A program made the translations under genes and the position numbers. The notes beneath the pieces are model-generated. The model searched no databases. It was not told where the DNA came from and saw nothing but the letters and a program-made list of their open reading frames with translations. Below, piece by piece: positions 18,368 to 26,487 of a stretch of 64,000 nt of DNA. Position 1 is the stretch's first letter; the number at the start of each line of letters is the position of its first letter. The DNA lies in assembly GCF_004298475.1 (NCBI RefSeq), contig NZ_SCRP01000022.1, positions 186,001-250,000 on the forward strand, read 5' to 3'. The DNA comes from Paraburkholderia sp. GTDB lineage: Bacteria; Pseudomonadota; Gammaproteobacteria; Burkholderiales; Burkholderiaceae.

Positions 18368-18967
18368 GATGGTGTTAGGCACTTTGGGTAAGGGTTGCAA
18401 AGTGAACAAGCATAGGCACGGAGAATACGACGAAGTGCAAACCGGCCAGAGTTTCAGGCAATCGCTCGTAGTCTCTTGCCAGTCGACGGAAACGGTTGAG
18501 CCATCCGAAGCTGCGCTCGACCACCCAGCGGCGCGGCAACAGCATGAAGCCCTTTTTCGCCTCTGGCAACTTGATGACCTGAAGTTCAATCCCTTCGTCA
18601 AGCGCCGCCTGTGCGGGCTCTTCGCCGGTATAGCCCTGATCCACGAACGCCACCTTGATCGTCTGGCCCGTGGCCTGCTGAACCTGACGCGCCAGTTCTC
18701 CAACCTGCGCGCGCTCCTGCTCGTTGGCCGGCGTCACATGCACCGCGAGAAGTTGTCCCAACGTGTCCACGGCCATATGTACCTTGCTGCCTTTCTTGCG
18801 TTTGTACCCGTCGTAGCCCGCACGTGGGCCGCTTTCGCACGTCGACTGCAGCGTACGGCGTGGAGACCTCTTGTGTGTGCATGATGCTCTCCTTTGAGCA
18901 AGCGTTGACAAGCTGATTTTACGGATCAGCTCGCCGGACTCCCTGCTGCATAGGATCTAACACCCTC
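18368..18967 (-). mobile_element. Internally deleted IS5-family insertion sequence (~600 bp)
   Basis: Both ends survive as inverted repeats: GATGGTGTTAG at 18368 and the complement of GAGGGTGTTAG ending at 18967. Each is flanked by TA, consistent with a TA target duplication. About 600 bp remain between them, too short for a full IS of this group. The transposase inside lacks its N-terminal part. The element is therefore a dead deletion derivative that could still be mobilised in trans. Confidence 0.85.
18375..18882 (-). pseudogene. IS5-family transposase, N-terminal region deleted and frame broken
   Basis: A likely original start (ATG at 18882, preceded by AAAGGAGAG) gives MHTQEVSTP and then runs into the wrong frame. 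The true DDE domain resumes as [18 protein letters not shown] and continues to the C-terminus near 18375. Visible parts are HMAVDTLG, the second catalytic Asp in AFVDQGYTG, and the glutamate in [14 protein letters not shown]. The region that should hold the first catalytic Asp is at or beyond the deletion joint (about 18845-18860). No active enzyme can result. Confidence 0.88.
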
Positions 18968-18994
18968 TAACTGGCTATAAAATCCCGCCTCAGG

Positions 18995-19231
18995 TCAAAT
19001 AAACACAGGCTCCAAATTGGTATCCAACCGAATGGGAGCCGGCGGAGCTGGCTGTTCGACCAGATCGGCTAGCGAGATTTCACCGTCGATGAACCGTTGC
19101 ATCTGTGCCCGCGCCTCGGACGATAACCAGAAACCTTCCAAACCGACCGAAGCGCAGGCATATCTCACCGCCTCGAGGCGGCGCTGCCGTTCTTCGTCGG
19201 AAATGGAAGGCTTTGTCACGTCGCACCTCAA
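18995..19231 (-). CDS. VbhA-type Fic antitoxin, orphan
   Basis: 78-residue helical protein. The stretch SISDEERQRRLEAVRYACASVGLEG matches the VbhA antitoxin family. The Fic-inhibition motif [S/T]-x3-E-[G/N] is present as S28-VGL-E32-G33; E32 would block ATP binding in the Fic active site. In known class I systems the Fic toxin gene follows directly. Here the IS remnant begins 28 bases downstream and no Fic motif is found anywhere in the window. The toxin was probably lost, leaving an orphan antitoxin. Function in trans on another Fic protein is possible. Confidence 0.78.
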   Translation of the reverse strand: MRCDVTKPSISDEERQRRLEAVRYACASVGLEGFWLSSEARAQMQRFIDGEISLADLVEQPAPPAPIRLDTNLEPVFI

Positions 19232-19284
19232 CTGAAAAGCGTCCGATTGACGTTGTCAGGTGCAAGATGCCTGGTGATCCTTAT

Positions 19285-19632
19285 TCATGCCCCGCCTACC
19301 GCCAATATTCCAACAGCGTAAATTCCCATAAATAGCAACAACCCCGTTAATTGACGCCTGGTGCAAACAATCCATATAAAACATAGCGCCAGCAATGTCA
19401 ACTGGAGTGCCTGTATACCATGGAAATTTTTTGTCCATGTTGTGATATCTTGCGAACCAAATGAAGAGTCAAATACTATATAACCCATCATGGCCTGGGA
19501 GCTGTAATTTAGAAATCTGTAAACACTGCCATCTTTATTGCTCAATAAGCTGCTGCGATGAAATGCGAGAGGAAGAACCCTAAAAACCAGTGCCGTAATT
19601 GCAGCGAAGAATATTATATTCCACATAATCAA
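19285..19632 (-). CDS. azlD: AzlD-type branched-chain amino acid transport protein
   Basis: Small membrane subunit of 115 residues with four predicted helices (about 3-18, 47-56, 75-88 and 95-113). The N-terminal region (ITALVFRVLPLAF) has the AzlD character. With AzlC it forms an exporter of branched-chain amino acids or analogues. Its start overlaps the azlC stop by 4 bases. Codons are strikingly AT-rich compared with the flanking chromosome, which indicates recent horizontal transfer. Confidence 0.85.
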   Translation of the reverse strand: MIMWNIIFFAAITALVFRVLPLAFHRSSLLSNKDGSVYRFLNYSSQAMMGYIVFDSSFGSQDITTWTKNFHGIQALQLTLLALCFIWIVCTRRQLTGLLLFMGIYAVGILAVGGA

Positions 19633-20393
19633 TTAATCTTTAATTTTTTGGGCTCAATAAAATATTCCAATATAACCATGAAGAATCCAACGAGCAAAGG
19701 TGTCGCCAGAGGGCTGAATTCGTGCAGAAATCCCAAAAAAAACGGCGCCACAATAAACCCCAATACATAGCTGGCTACTGAAAAATGCTCGCCCCAATGT
19801 TTCGCCGCCAACATGGTGAATTGAAACGGAAGAACCAATTTAATCATCAACATCCAAAACGGTGATATTGCATTCCCTGCCAACAAAAAACCAACGGCCG
19901 TGCAAACTATAGAAATGCCCCATATCGGTAATCCAAGTCCCAGGAAATAGTGAAATGGCCGAGTGATTGGTTTTTTGAATCTCGCCATGCAACCGCTGAA
20001 AACGGAAGGGCACAGCAATATTGACGACGGAATTAATTTGCTGAATGATGTTTTTCCCAGAAAAGGGGCGAGATTGGCTGAGAACAAGAGGAAGCGAGCA
20101 TTCATTATTAGTATAAGCGGCGCGATAACCAAAAATCCACCATGATTTTGAGTTATCGCAAATTGCAGCGGGGTTGAGAATAGAAGCAAGGTTAACCCCA
20201 TTGTTTCTGAAAACGTGTGAGTAGATTGTTGGCCGGCGATTCCAATTGCCAAATATAGCGGAATAAATGCCGCACCAAACCCAACTGAATCTCTTAACCC
20301 ATCCCGCCAGTCACTCATTGAAGCTGTACGCATCCGTGCTCTCGCCTTGTATATATCATTAACAGCATAATCGCTTTGCATGATTGCAGACAC
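19629..20393 (-). CDS. azlC: AzlC family amino acid exporter subunit
   Basis: Large membrane subunit, 254 residues from a GTG at 20393. An ATG four codons later is an alternative. The hallmark near the N-terminus is DGLRDSVGFGAAFIPLYLAIGIAG, and further helices include LILIMNARFLLFSANLAPFL. AzlC proteins carry about seven helices. The gene has low GC and contains runs of A and T unlike the surrounding genes. It pairs with azlD in a coupled operon, and a palindrome lies just upstream. Confidence 0.88.
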   Translation of the reverse strand: MSAIMQSDYAVNDIYKARARMRTASMSDWRDGLRDSVGFGAAFIPLYLAIGIAGQQSTHTFSETMGLTLLLFSTPLQFAITQNHGGFLVIAPLILIMNARFLLFSANLAPFLGKTSFSKLIPSSILLCPSVFSGCMARFKKPITRPFHYFLGLGLPIWGISIVCTAVGFLLAGNAISPFWMLMIKLVLPFQFTMLAAKHWGEHFSVASYVLGFIVAPFFLGFLHEFSPLATPLLVGFFMVILEYFIEPKKLKIN

Positions 20394-20854
20394 TGGTATT
20401 CATGTGCCAGGCTTGCCTCGAGGAGCGAAGCGCGATGCTCACGGGAAATAATTATTTCCCAACATTTTTACTGCAGACCACATTGCATGAGATCTGCGGC
20501 TATTGCGCTTTGACTTTCAGGCGTGGGGCTGAAAATTAAATGCGAATTTTCTTTTGCGAATCGCCTGCCGCTCAATCGCTATTTAATCGAATAATTTCAA
20601 TTTTATGTGATTGCCAATTTCTCAGAGGGGATATAATCTGAATACTGCTCGTGCAGAGATATACGCTTTCTACTACCCTTGCTTCGATACAGCAACCGTG
20701 GTACATCGGAGAAATTGAAGCTTTTCCCCGATGTGAATCTATTTTCATCGAAATTCCTTAGCATGGATCGAGCATGCAAAAATTTCCTGTTTGATATGAC
20801 GAAAAATGTTCCGGTCGCGGGCGTAGAATAAATGGGCGAAACATCTTTTATTAT
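20394..20854. other. AT-rich intergenic region upstream of azlC
   Basis: About 460 bases without a supportable gene. It contains the palindrome at 20443-20460 and a hairpin with ACATCGG/CCGATGT arms at 20703-20734. Base composition matches the AT-rich accessory patch rather than the core chromosome. Confidence 0.6.
20443..20460. promoter_or_regulatory. Perfect 18-bp palindrome upstream of azlC
   Basis: GGGAAATAATTATTTCCC is fully self-complementary and lies 50 bases before the azlC start. Position and symmetry suggest an operator, for instance of an Lrp- or TetR-like regulator. No regulator gene is adjacent. Confidence 0.5.
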
Positions 20855-21385
20855 TTATCGCATCTTTTTCAAGATGCGGGCGCCGCGATCCGACTTCGCA
20901 ATCATTCGCTCGCCAACAACGGAATCTATTCTGAAGTCCAGATTGACATACAATTCGTTATTGACTGAAGAAAGAACCATGTGCTCGCGTTCTTTGTGGA
21001 TGTCCACATTTTTTCCTGATTTGAAAATATAGGGCTCAGATTGCAAAATCTCAATTTCAGCATCATCCAGACCGCTTATCAGATCGTAGGGTTTATATAC
21101 GGCGGTAGGCGTCTTGGTTTCATCCCGGCACACAGTTAATGCAAGGAGGGCCGTGTCCCCGTCCTCGTACAAATCATCGGAATGTGGCGATATATCACCG
21201 TAGCCATTTCCCCAGTCGCGATAGAGCAGTCCTTCCGCTTTCAGAAATAACGCTTTATGAGCCTCGTACGCATATTGAATGTCGTTCAAATGAAAAAGAT
21301 CACACAAGGCTTCATGTGCGACTAGTGCAAGTTCGTAATCATCCGACGAAAATAGGTTGCTCCAGCATACGCAGCAATTGCCTCG
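20855..21385 (-). pseudogene. 5'-truncated hypothetical gene
   Basis: Product not recognised. In-frame coding sense continues upstream of the only plausible start (TTG at 21307, 150 residues) as SNLFSSDDYELALVAHEALCD, until a TAA at 21386-21388. No initiation codon or ribosome site fits there. Composition changes sharply to GC-rich chromosome near 21390. The simplest reading is that an acidic, soluble protein lost its N-terminus at the patch boundary. The C-terminal part (NNELYVNLDFRIDSVVGERM) looks well-folded. No family can be assigned. Confidence 0.55.
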
Positions 21386-21514
21386 TTAAAAATGATTGCG
21401 TGAAGGCGTTCCGCGCGCAGATCCGCGACACCCTCATCCCGACGAATGACACACCCGAGTAGCACTTCACATGGCCGGCGACGCGGCCCCTCCTACCGCG
21501 TCGCCGGCCGCTCC

Positions 21515-22711
21515 TCAGAAGCGGTGGACGAGACCCACGCCGACAGCCGTCTGGCTCGGTGACGACGACGGCGAGCTATTGAAGCCATCGCCAATCGACG
21601 CCGTCGCGGTGACGATCTTGCCGTCGGACAGCGTTTTGCCGTTCGCGCGCTGGTACGCCTCGACCGCGTAGACGCCGGTACGCTTCGACAGCGAGTAGTA
21701 CTGCGCCAGCGTCACCTGTTGATACTGCGCGGCGCTTGAAACGCCGTTCGCGCGCGTGGCGTGCGTATAGCTGTAGCCGCCTGCCAGGTCCAGGGACTTG
21801 ATCGGACGGTAATGCAGTACCGTGCCCACCGTGTTGAAAATCGCGGTATCGCGGAACTTCGAGCCCGTGCCGGGGACGTACTGCACGTTCGAGTACTGCG
21901 CCGACACGTCGAATGCGTCCGAGAAACGATAACCGCCGGTCACGGCGATGCGCTGCTGCCCCTGCGCGGTCTTGTAGCCATTGGTCAGTGCCGAGACGCC
22001 CCGCTGCGAGCCGTCGTTCGAGGTCACGGACTCTTTGCCCCAATCGCCGCCGCCCAGCGTCGAGTTGTTGATGCGTTGCACCGCCGCGGCGAGCCCGATG
22101 GGACCGTTCTTGTACTGCAGGCCCACGCTCCAGGTCGAGCCCGCGTTGAAGCGGCCCGGCACGCCGCCGAGCGCGTACGACGCGCCGAGCTTGAGGCCGG
22201 CTACCGTGGGTGAAATATAAACGAGCGAGTTGTTGGTGCGATAGGTGGTGTCGAGCCCATCGATGTCACCCGGATGCGCGCCGAAATGGCCGGTCCGGTT
22301 GTTGACGGGGCTCCACGGCGACAGAAGCGTGTAATAGGCCGTGTACTGGCGGCCAGCCGTCAGCGTACCGTAGCTCGTGTTGGACAGACCCACCCACGAC
22401 TGCCGTGTGAACAGCCCGCCGGCCCATTGCGACTTGCCGTTCGTGCTGTCTGCTCCCGCCTCGAGCGTGAAAATCGCCTTGGTGCCGCCGCCGAGATCCT
22501 CGCTGCCCTTCAGGCCGAAGCGGCTACCCGACCACATGCCCGAGTGCATTTTCACCACCGAACGCCCGCCGGAAGTCGAGCCCAGTTTGGTCGAGCTGCT
22601 CTGCCAGAGGAAGCCGTTGTCGACGACCCCGTACAGCGTGACGTTGCTCTGCGCTTGCGCGCAAAACGCCGCGCCGCCGAGGATGCACGATGCAATTATG
22701 GTTTTCTTCAT
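21515..22711 (-). CDS. Gram-negative porin (OmpC/Omp32-like)
   Basis: Outer-membrane trimeric porin, 398 residues. A signal peptide ends at AFCAQA (residue 20). Mature start QSNVTLYGVVDNGFLW is typical of betaproteobacterial porins. Sixteen beta strands are expected; the C-terminal strand AVGVGLVHRF ends in Phe as needed for BAM recognition. Loop 3 is suggested by the SQWAGGLFTRQSWVG region. It is the last gene on the strand of the ABC transporter cluster and may supply outer-membrane entry for its substrate. Confidence 0.95.
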   Translation of the reverse strand: MKKTIIASCILGGAAFCAQAQSNVTLYGVVDNGFLWQSSSTKLGSTSGGRSVVKMHSGMWSGSRFGLKGSEDLGGGTKAIFTLEAGADSTNGKSQWAGGLFTRQSWVGLSNTSYGTLTAGRQYTAYYTLLSPWSPVNNRTGHFGAHPGDIDGLDTTYRTNNSLVYISPTVAGLKLGASYALGGVPGRFNAGSTWSVGLQYKNGPIGLAAAVQRINNSTLGGGDWGKESVTSNDGSQRGVSALTNGYKTAQGQQRIAVTGGYRFSDAFDVSAQYSNVQYVPGTGSKFRDTAIFNTVGTVLHYRPIKSLDLAGGYSYTHATRANGVSSAAQYQQVTLAQYYSLSKRTGVYAVEAYQRANGKTLSDGKIVTATASIGDGFNSSPSSSPSQTAVGVGLVHRF

Positions 22712-22788
22712 ACGTAGTAGTCCTTCTTAATAAACAAGGGTTTTTGCTGCGGTGAAGTTTTTGCTGCGGTTAAGCCGGATTCCCCGTA

Positions 22789-23337
22789 TCAGGCGAGCAT
22801 GGTCAGCCAGCGCGCCGCGCGGACGAGCAGCACGTCCGCCGAAGCAAAAGTTTCGACGCCCGCCACCAGCGGAGCGTCGCAGGCCGCGAACACCGGCTTG
22901 CCCCATTGCAGGCCGAGCGCGATTTCGGACAGCGTGCCGAGCCCGCCGCCCACTGCCACGAGGCAAAGCGACGAGCGTGCGATAAGTGAGTTGCGTGTGA
23001 TTCCGAGCCCGGTGGGCAGGGCGACGCTGAGATAGCGGTTTGCGCGTTGCGCGTCGTCCTCCGGCAGCAAGCCGATTGCGACGCCGCCCGCCCGATGCGC
23101 GCCGCGCGCAGCCGCTTCCATCACGCCGCCCTTGCCGCCGCCGACGATCGCAATCCCGGCTCGCGCGAGAGCATGCGCGATGGTTTCGGCGACGCGCGTC
23201 TGTTCTTCGGTCGCCACGCGCGGGCCAATCACGCCGACCGGCATCACGTGCCGGTTAGCACTGCGTTGACGCGCAGCGAGATCCGCAAGTGCGCCCTCTA
23301 CGAGCGTTGCGCGTTCAGTCGTGCCGAGGTCTGACAA
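22789..23337 (-). CDS. SLOG-fold protein, TIGR00725/LOG-like
   Basis: 182-residue Rossmann-like protein. It shows both SLOG signatures: GGGKGGVME (about 66-74) and GGGLGTLSE (130-138), the latter matching the PGGxGTxxE motif of LOG phosphoribohydrolases with Val in place of Pro. The DNA-processing/LOG superfamily binds nucleotides or releases bases from nucleoside monophosphates. Substrate is unknown. It overlaps the 3' end of the upstream ABC permease gene by 23 bases, so it is part of that operon. The companion porin follows 77 bases later. Confidence 0.85.
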   Translation of the reverse strand: MSDLGTTERATLVEGALADLAARQRSANRHVMPVGVIGPRVATEEQTRVAETIAHALARAGIAIVGGGKGGVMEAAARGAHRAGGVAIGLLPEDDAQRANRYLSVALPTGLGITRNSLIARSSLCLVAVGGGLGTLSEIALGLQWGKPVFAACDAPLVAGVETFASADVLLVRAARWLTMLA

Positions 23338-24166
23338 TCCATTCCCCCATTGCTAGAACACAGGTGCAGAGCGCCGTCAGTACGATCGACAGGATGGCGG
23401 CCTGCGAGAAATCGGTTTGTCCGTCGGATAGCTTCAGGTACACGAGGAGCGGCAGGATGTTGATCTGCGTACCGGCCAGTGCGACGGCGGTGCCGTAGGT
23501 GCCGAGTGCAATCGCCGCGACGAGGCTCCAGGCCGCCGCCACCGACGGCCACAGCTCGCGCCAGGCCACGTCGAACCAGGCGCGCCACGGCCGTGCACCG
23601 AGCGTCACCGCTGCGTCGAGCGGCAACCGGTCGAAGTTCGCGAAAGCCGGATAGAGCATCAGCGCGACGCGCGGGATCAGGTAGTACGCGTAGGCGATCA
23701 CCAGCCCGAAGACGGTGTAGATCACGCCGCCGACGCGCGCCGGATCGGCGCCGAGCTTCGCGAGCAGCATCGTCACGAAGCCGGCGCGACCGAACGCCAG
23801 GATGAAGCCGTAGGCGATCACGAGCCCCGAGAACGCGAGCGGCACGCCGAGTGCCGCGAGCGAGAGCCGCCGCTGCGCCGGCGACTGACCGGCCAGCGCG
23901 ATGGCCAGTGCGATGCCGACCGCCGTCGAGAGCGTGCTGGCCGCCGCCGCGAGTGCGATCGAGCGGACGATTGCGTCGGTCACCAGCGGATCGCCGATCA
24001 CCGCGCCGAACGCATCGCCGCCGTCGTCGAACGCGGCGACGACCAGCGCCGCGAGCGGCAGCGCAAACGCGACCGCGAACAGGGCGGCGGCGGGCGCCGC
24101 ACCGAAGCGGCGCAACGGGCCCGCATCGCGGATATCGAGCGTGGTGGGCGTTGGGCGTTGCGTCAT
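23315..24166 (-). CDS. ABC transporter permease (PotC/ThiP-like)
   Basis: 283-residue inner-membrane permease with about six helices and the BPD-transport EAA loop near LDAAVTLGARPWRAWFDVAWREL. The start at 24166 follows the solute-binding protein gene and overlaps its coding end (24213) only if longer starts are used; 24166 removes an implausible Arg-rich leader. With the gene at 26488 it makes a heterodimeric channel of the polyamine/iron/phosphonate importer type. Confidence 0.9.
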   Translation of the reverse strand: MTQRPTPTTLDIRDAGPLRRFGAAPAAALFAVAFALPLAALVVAAFDDGGDAFGAVIGDPLVTDAIVRSIALAAAASTLSTAVGIALAIALAGQSPAQRRLSLAALGVPLAFSGLVIAYGFILAFGRAGFVTMLLAKLGADPARVGGVIYTVFGLVIAYAYYLIPRVALMLYPAFANFDRLPLDAAVTLGARPWRAWFDVAWRELWPSVAAAWSLVAAIALGTYGTAVALAGTQINILPLLVYLKLSDGQTDFSQAAILSIVLTALCTCVLAMGEWIVRPRHD

Positions 24167-24212
24167 CGGCGGCTGTGGCGGTCGGTGTTGTCGTTGCGGA
24201 CTGTCATGCCGC

Positions 24213-25301
24213 TCAGTGGCCGAGCGTCGCCTGCGACCAGAGCTGGTCGACCTGCGCCTTTTTTGCCGCCGCCTTCGCAACATCGAGCGGACGCACCTGC
24301 GGCGCGTTCGGCATCTTCGCGGCGGCCTCCGGCGCGAGCGTGACGCTGGGCACGGACGGCCGCACGTAGCCCTGTGCGAACAGCGCCTGCCCGGCGTCGC
24401 TCATCACATAGTTCAGCCAGAGCTGTCCGGCAGCCGGATTCGGTGCGTTCTTCACGAGGCTCATCGCGTAAGGCGCGGACACGCTGCCGTCCTGCGGAAT
24501 CACGACCTCGACCGCGTCGCCCATGCCGTCTTTGTACTTGGCCTTCAGGCCGTCGTTCTCGTAGCCGATCAGGACGGGAATCTCCCCCTTCACGAACTTC
24601 GCGTAGGGCGTCGTGCCCTCGACGCGCAACACGTTGCCCGCCGTCTTCAGCTTGCCGAAGAAATCGGCCCCCGGCTTCGGATCGTCGACGCTGCCGCCCA
24701 TCGCGTAGGCCGCCGCGAACACGGCCACCTGGCCCTGCCCGGCCGAGCGCGGGTCGAGGTAGACGACGGCATTGCGGTAGTCGGGCTTGAGCAGATCGGA
24801 CCAGCGTTGCGGCACCTCCTTCACGAGCTTCCGGTTGACGAGGAACGCGATATTCAGCGAATGCACCGTGAACCAGCGGCCCTCCGGATCGCGAAACACC
24901 GGCGGCAGCTTGTCGAAGTTCACCGGCTTGAACGGCACGACCACGTCTTTGGCCTTCGCATCGAGTGCGGAAGCGGCGAAGTAATAGGCTGTGTCGGCCT
25001 GCGGACGGCGGCGCGACTTGTCGAGTGCGACGACCGTCGCGGCGGAGCCGATGTCGTTATAGGTGATCTCGACCGACGGATAACGCTTGCGGAAATCGGC
25101 GAACAGCGATTTCCAGTTGGCCCACTCGGGGCCCGTATCGAACGAAACGACCAGGCCTTCGTCGGCGGCCTTCTTGTAGAGCGCTTCCTCGCCGGGATAG
25201 AGCGGCGCTGCCTGCGCAGCATGAGCGGCGCACGCGAGCAGCGCGCCGAGTGCAAGCGTGACGGACTGTATGCATTTGATCAGGGTAGGTTTTATCAGCA
25301 T
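24213..25301 (-). CDS. ABC transporter substrate-binding protein (AfuA/PotD-like)
   Basis: 362-residue periplasmic binding protein. A signal peptide runs to about residue 31 (ACAAHAAQAAP). The mature part has the two-lobed class II fold: FRKRYPSVEITYND near the start, VPFKPVNFDKLPPVFRDPEGRWF in the hinge region, and PVLIGYENDGLKAKYKDG later. Cluster members resemble iron, phosphonate and polyamine importers. No conserved ligand residues allow a substrate call from sequence alone. Confidence 0.9.
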   Translation of the reverse strand: MLIKPTLIKCIQSVTLALGALLACAAHAAQAAPLYPGEEALYKKAADEGLVVSFDTGPEWANWKSLFADFRKRYPSVEITYNDIGSAATVVALDKSRRRPQADTAYYFAASALDAKAKDVVVPFKPVNFDKLPPVFRDPEGRWFTVHSLNIAFLVNRKLVKEVPQRWSDLLKPDYRNAVVYLDPRSAGQGQVAVFAAAYAMGGSVDDPKPGADFFGKLKTAGNVLRVEGTTPYAKFVKGEIPVLIGYENDGLKAKYKDGMGDAVEVVIPQDGSVSAPYAMSLVKNAPNPAAGQLWLNYVMSDAGQALFAQGYVRPSVPSVTLAPEAAAKMPNAPQVRPLDVAKAAAKKAQVDQLWSQATLGH

Positions 25302-25397
25302 CGTAGTAGTCCTGAATGTGTGGCAGGTGTTGACCGAAGCGAGTGAGCGTAGGGGTTTAGTCGAGTCGGGCGGAACCGGGGTGGGCTGGGCGCGCGT

Positions 25398-26483
25398 TCA
25401 TTCGCGCGGCGCGGCGGGCAGCACGCGCAGATGGCGCGGCTCGATCGCGATGCTGTGCGTCGCCACGACAGGGCCTTCGCCGAGCAGCGGCGTGGCCGTG
25501 CCGCTTGTTCCATTCGTGCCGCTTGTGCCATTCGTCCCGTTCGCGCCGCTCACAAGGAAGTCGTAGCGATGCGTCGAACCAAAGTAACGGACGGTGCCGT
25601 GCGTGCCGTGGATCCGGTTTGTACAGCCGTGCTGCGGATCGGCCTGCACGTGCTCGGGGCGCAGCAGCAGGTCGACGGCGTCGCCTGGACGATGCTCGCC
25701 CGTCGCGGCGCAAAGGGTCGTGAAGCCGACGTCGATGCGGTCGGTGGCGACCACACGTCCGCTCAGGACCGTCGAATGGCCGATGAAGCGCGCGACGCGC
25801 ACCGAAGCCGGAGCCTCGTACAGCTCGCGTGGCGTGCCGACCTGCAGCACGCGTCCGCCATCGACAATCGCGACGCGGTCGGCCATGCTCAACGCCTCGT
25901 CCTGATCGTGCGTGACGAACAGTGTGGTTGCGCCGCAAGCGCGCTGCAGCGTGCGAATTTCGTCGCGCAGTTGATGGCGGATACCGGCGTCGAGTGCCGC
26001 GAGCGGCTCGTCGAGCAGCAGGACGCGCGGCTCGATCACCAGCGCGCGGGCCAGTGCGACGCGCTGCTGCTGGCCGCCCGACAGGTGCGCCGGGCGCCGG
26101 TCCGCATGGCTCGCCAGGCCCACGCGGTCGAGCATCGCGAGCGCCTGGCGGCGTCGCTTGACGCTGTCTATGCCGCGCATCTTCAGGCCGTAGGCGACGT
26201 TGTCGGCCACGCTCAAGTGCGGAAACAGGGCGTACTGCTGAAAAACCACGCCGACACCGCGTTGCCAGACCGGCTGGTCGACCACGTCCTGCCCGCCGAT
26301 CACGATGCGGCCGGTGTGCCCCGTCAGCAATCCGGCCGTGAGGCGCAGCAGCGTGGATTTGCCCGAACCGCTCTGACCGATCACGGCCAGCAGTTCGCCG
26401 GGGGCGGCCTTGAGCGAAATGTCAGCGACGCCGTGCGATGTACCCGGATACGTGTAGCTGACGGTGTCGAATTCGAGACTCAT
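25398..26483 (-). CDS. ABC transporter ATP-binding protein (PotA/FbpC-like)
   Basis: 361-residue ATPase. Walker A is GQSGSGKST (36-44), the signature is LSGGQQQR, Walker B is RVLLLDEPLAALD, and the switch histidine is in VTHDQDEAL. The C-terminal third is a TOBE-type domain that carries a Gly-Thr-Asn/Ser repeat (GANGTNGTSGTNGTSGT) coded by near-18-bp repeats around 25500-25555. That insertion is unusual and may be a variable surface loop. The gene sits between the two permease/binding-protein genes of the same importer. Confidence 0.93.
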   Translation of the reverse strand: MSLEFDTVSYTYPGTSHGVADISLKAAPGELLAVIGQSGSGKSTLLRLTAGLLTGHTGRIVIGGQDVVDQPVWQRGVGVVFQQYALFPHLSVADNVAYGLKMRGIDSVKRRRQALAMLDRVGLASHADRRPAHLSGGQQQRVALARALVIEPRVLLLDEPLAALDAGIRHQLRDEIRTLQRACGATTLFVTHDQDEALSMADRVAIVDGGRVLQVGTPRELYEAPASVRVARFIGHSTVLSGRVVATDRIDVGFTTLCAATGEHRPGDAVDLLLRPEHVQADPQHGCTNRIHGTHGTVRYFGSTHRYDFLVSGANGTNGTSGTNGTSGTATPLLGEGPVVATHSIAIEPRHLRVLPAAPRE

Positions 26484-26487
26484 GATG

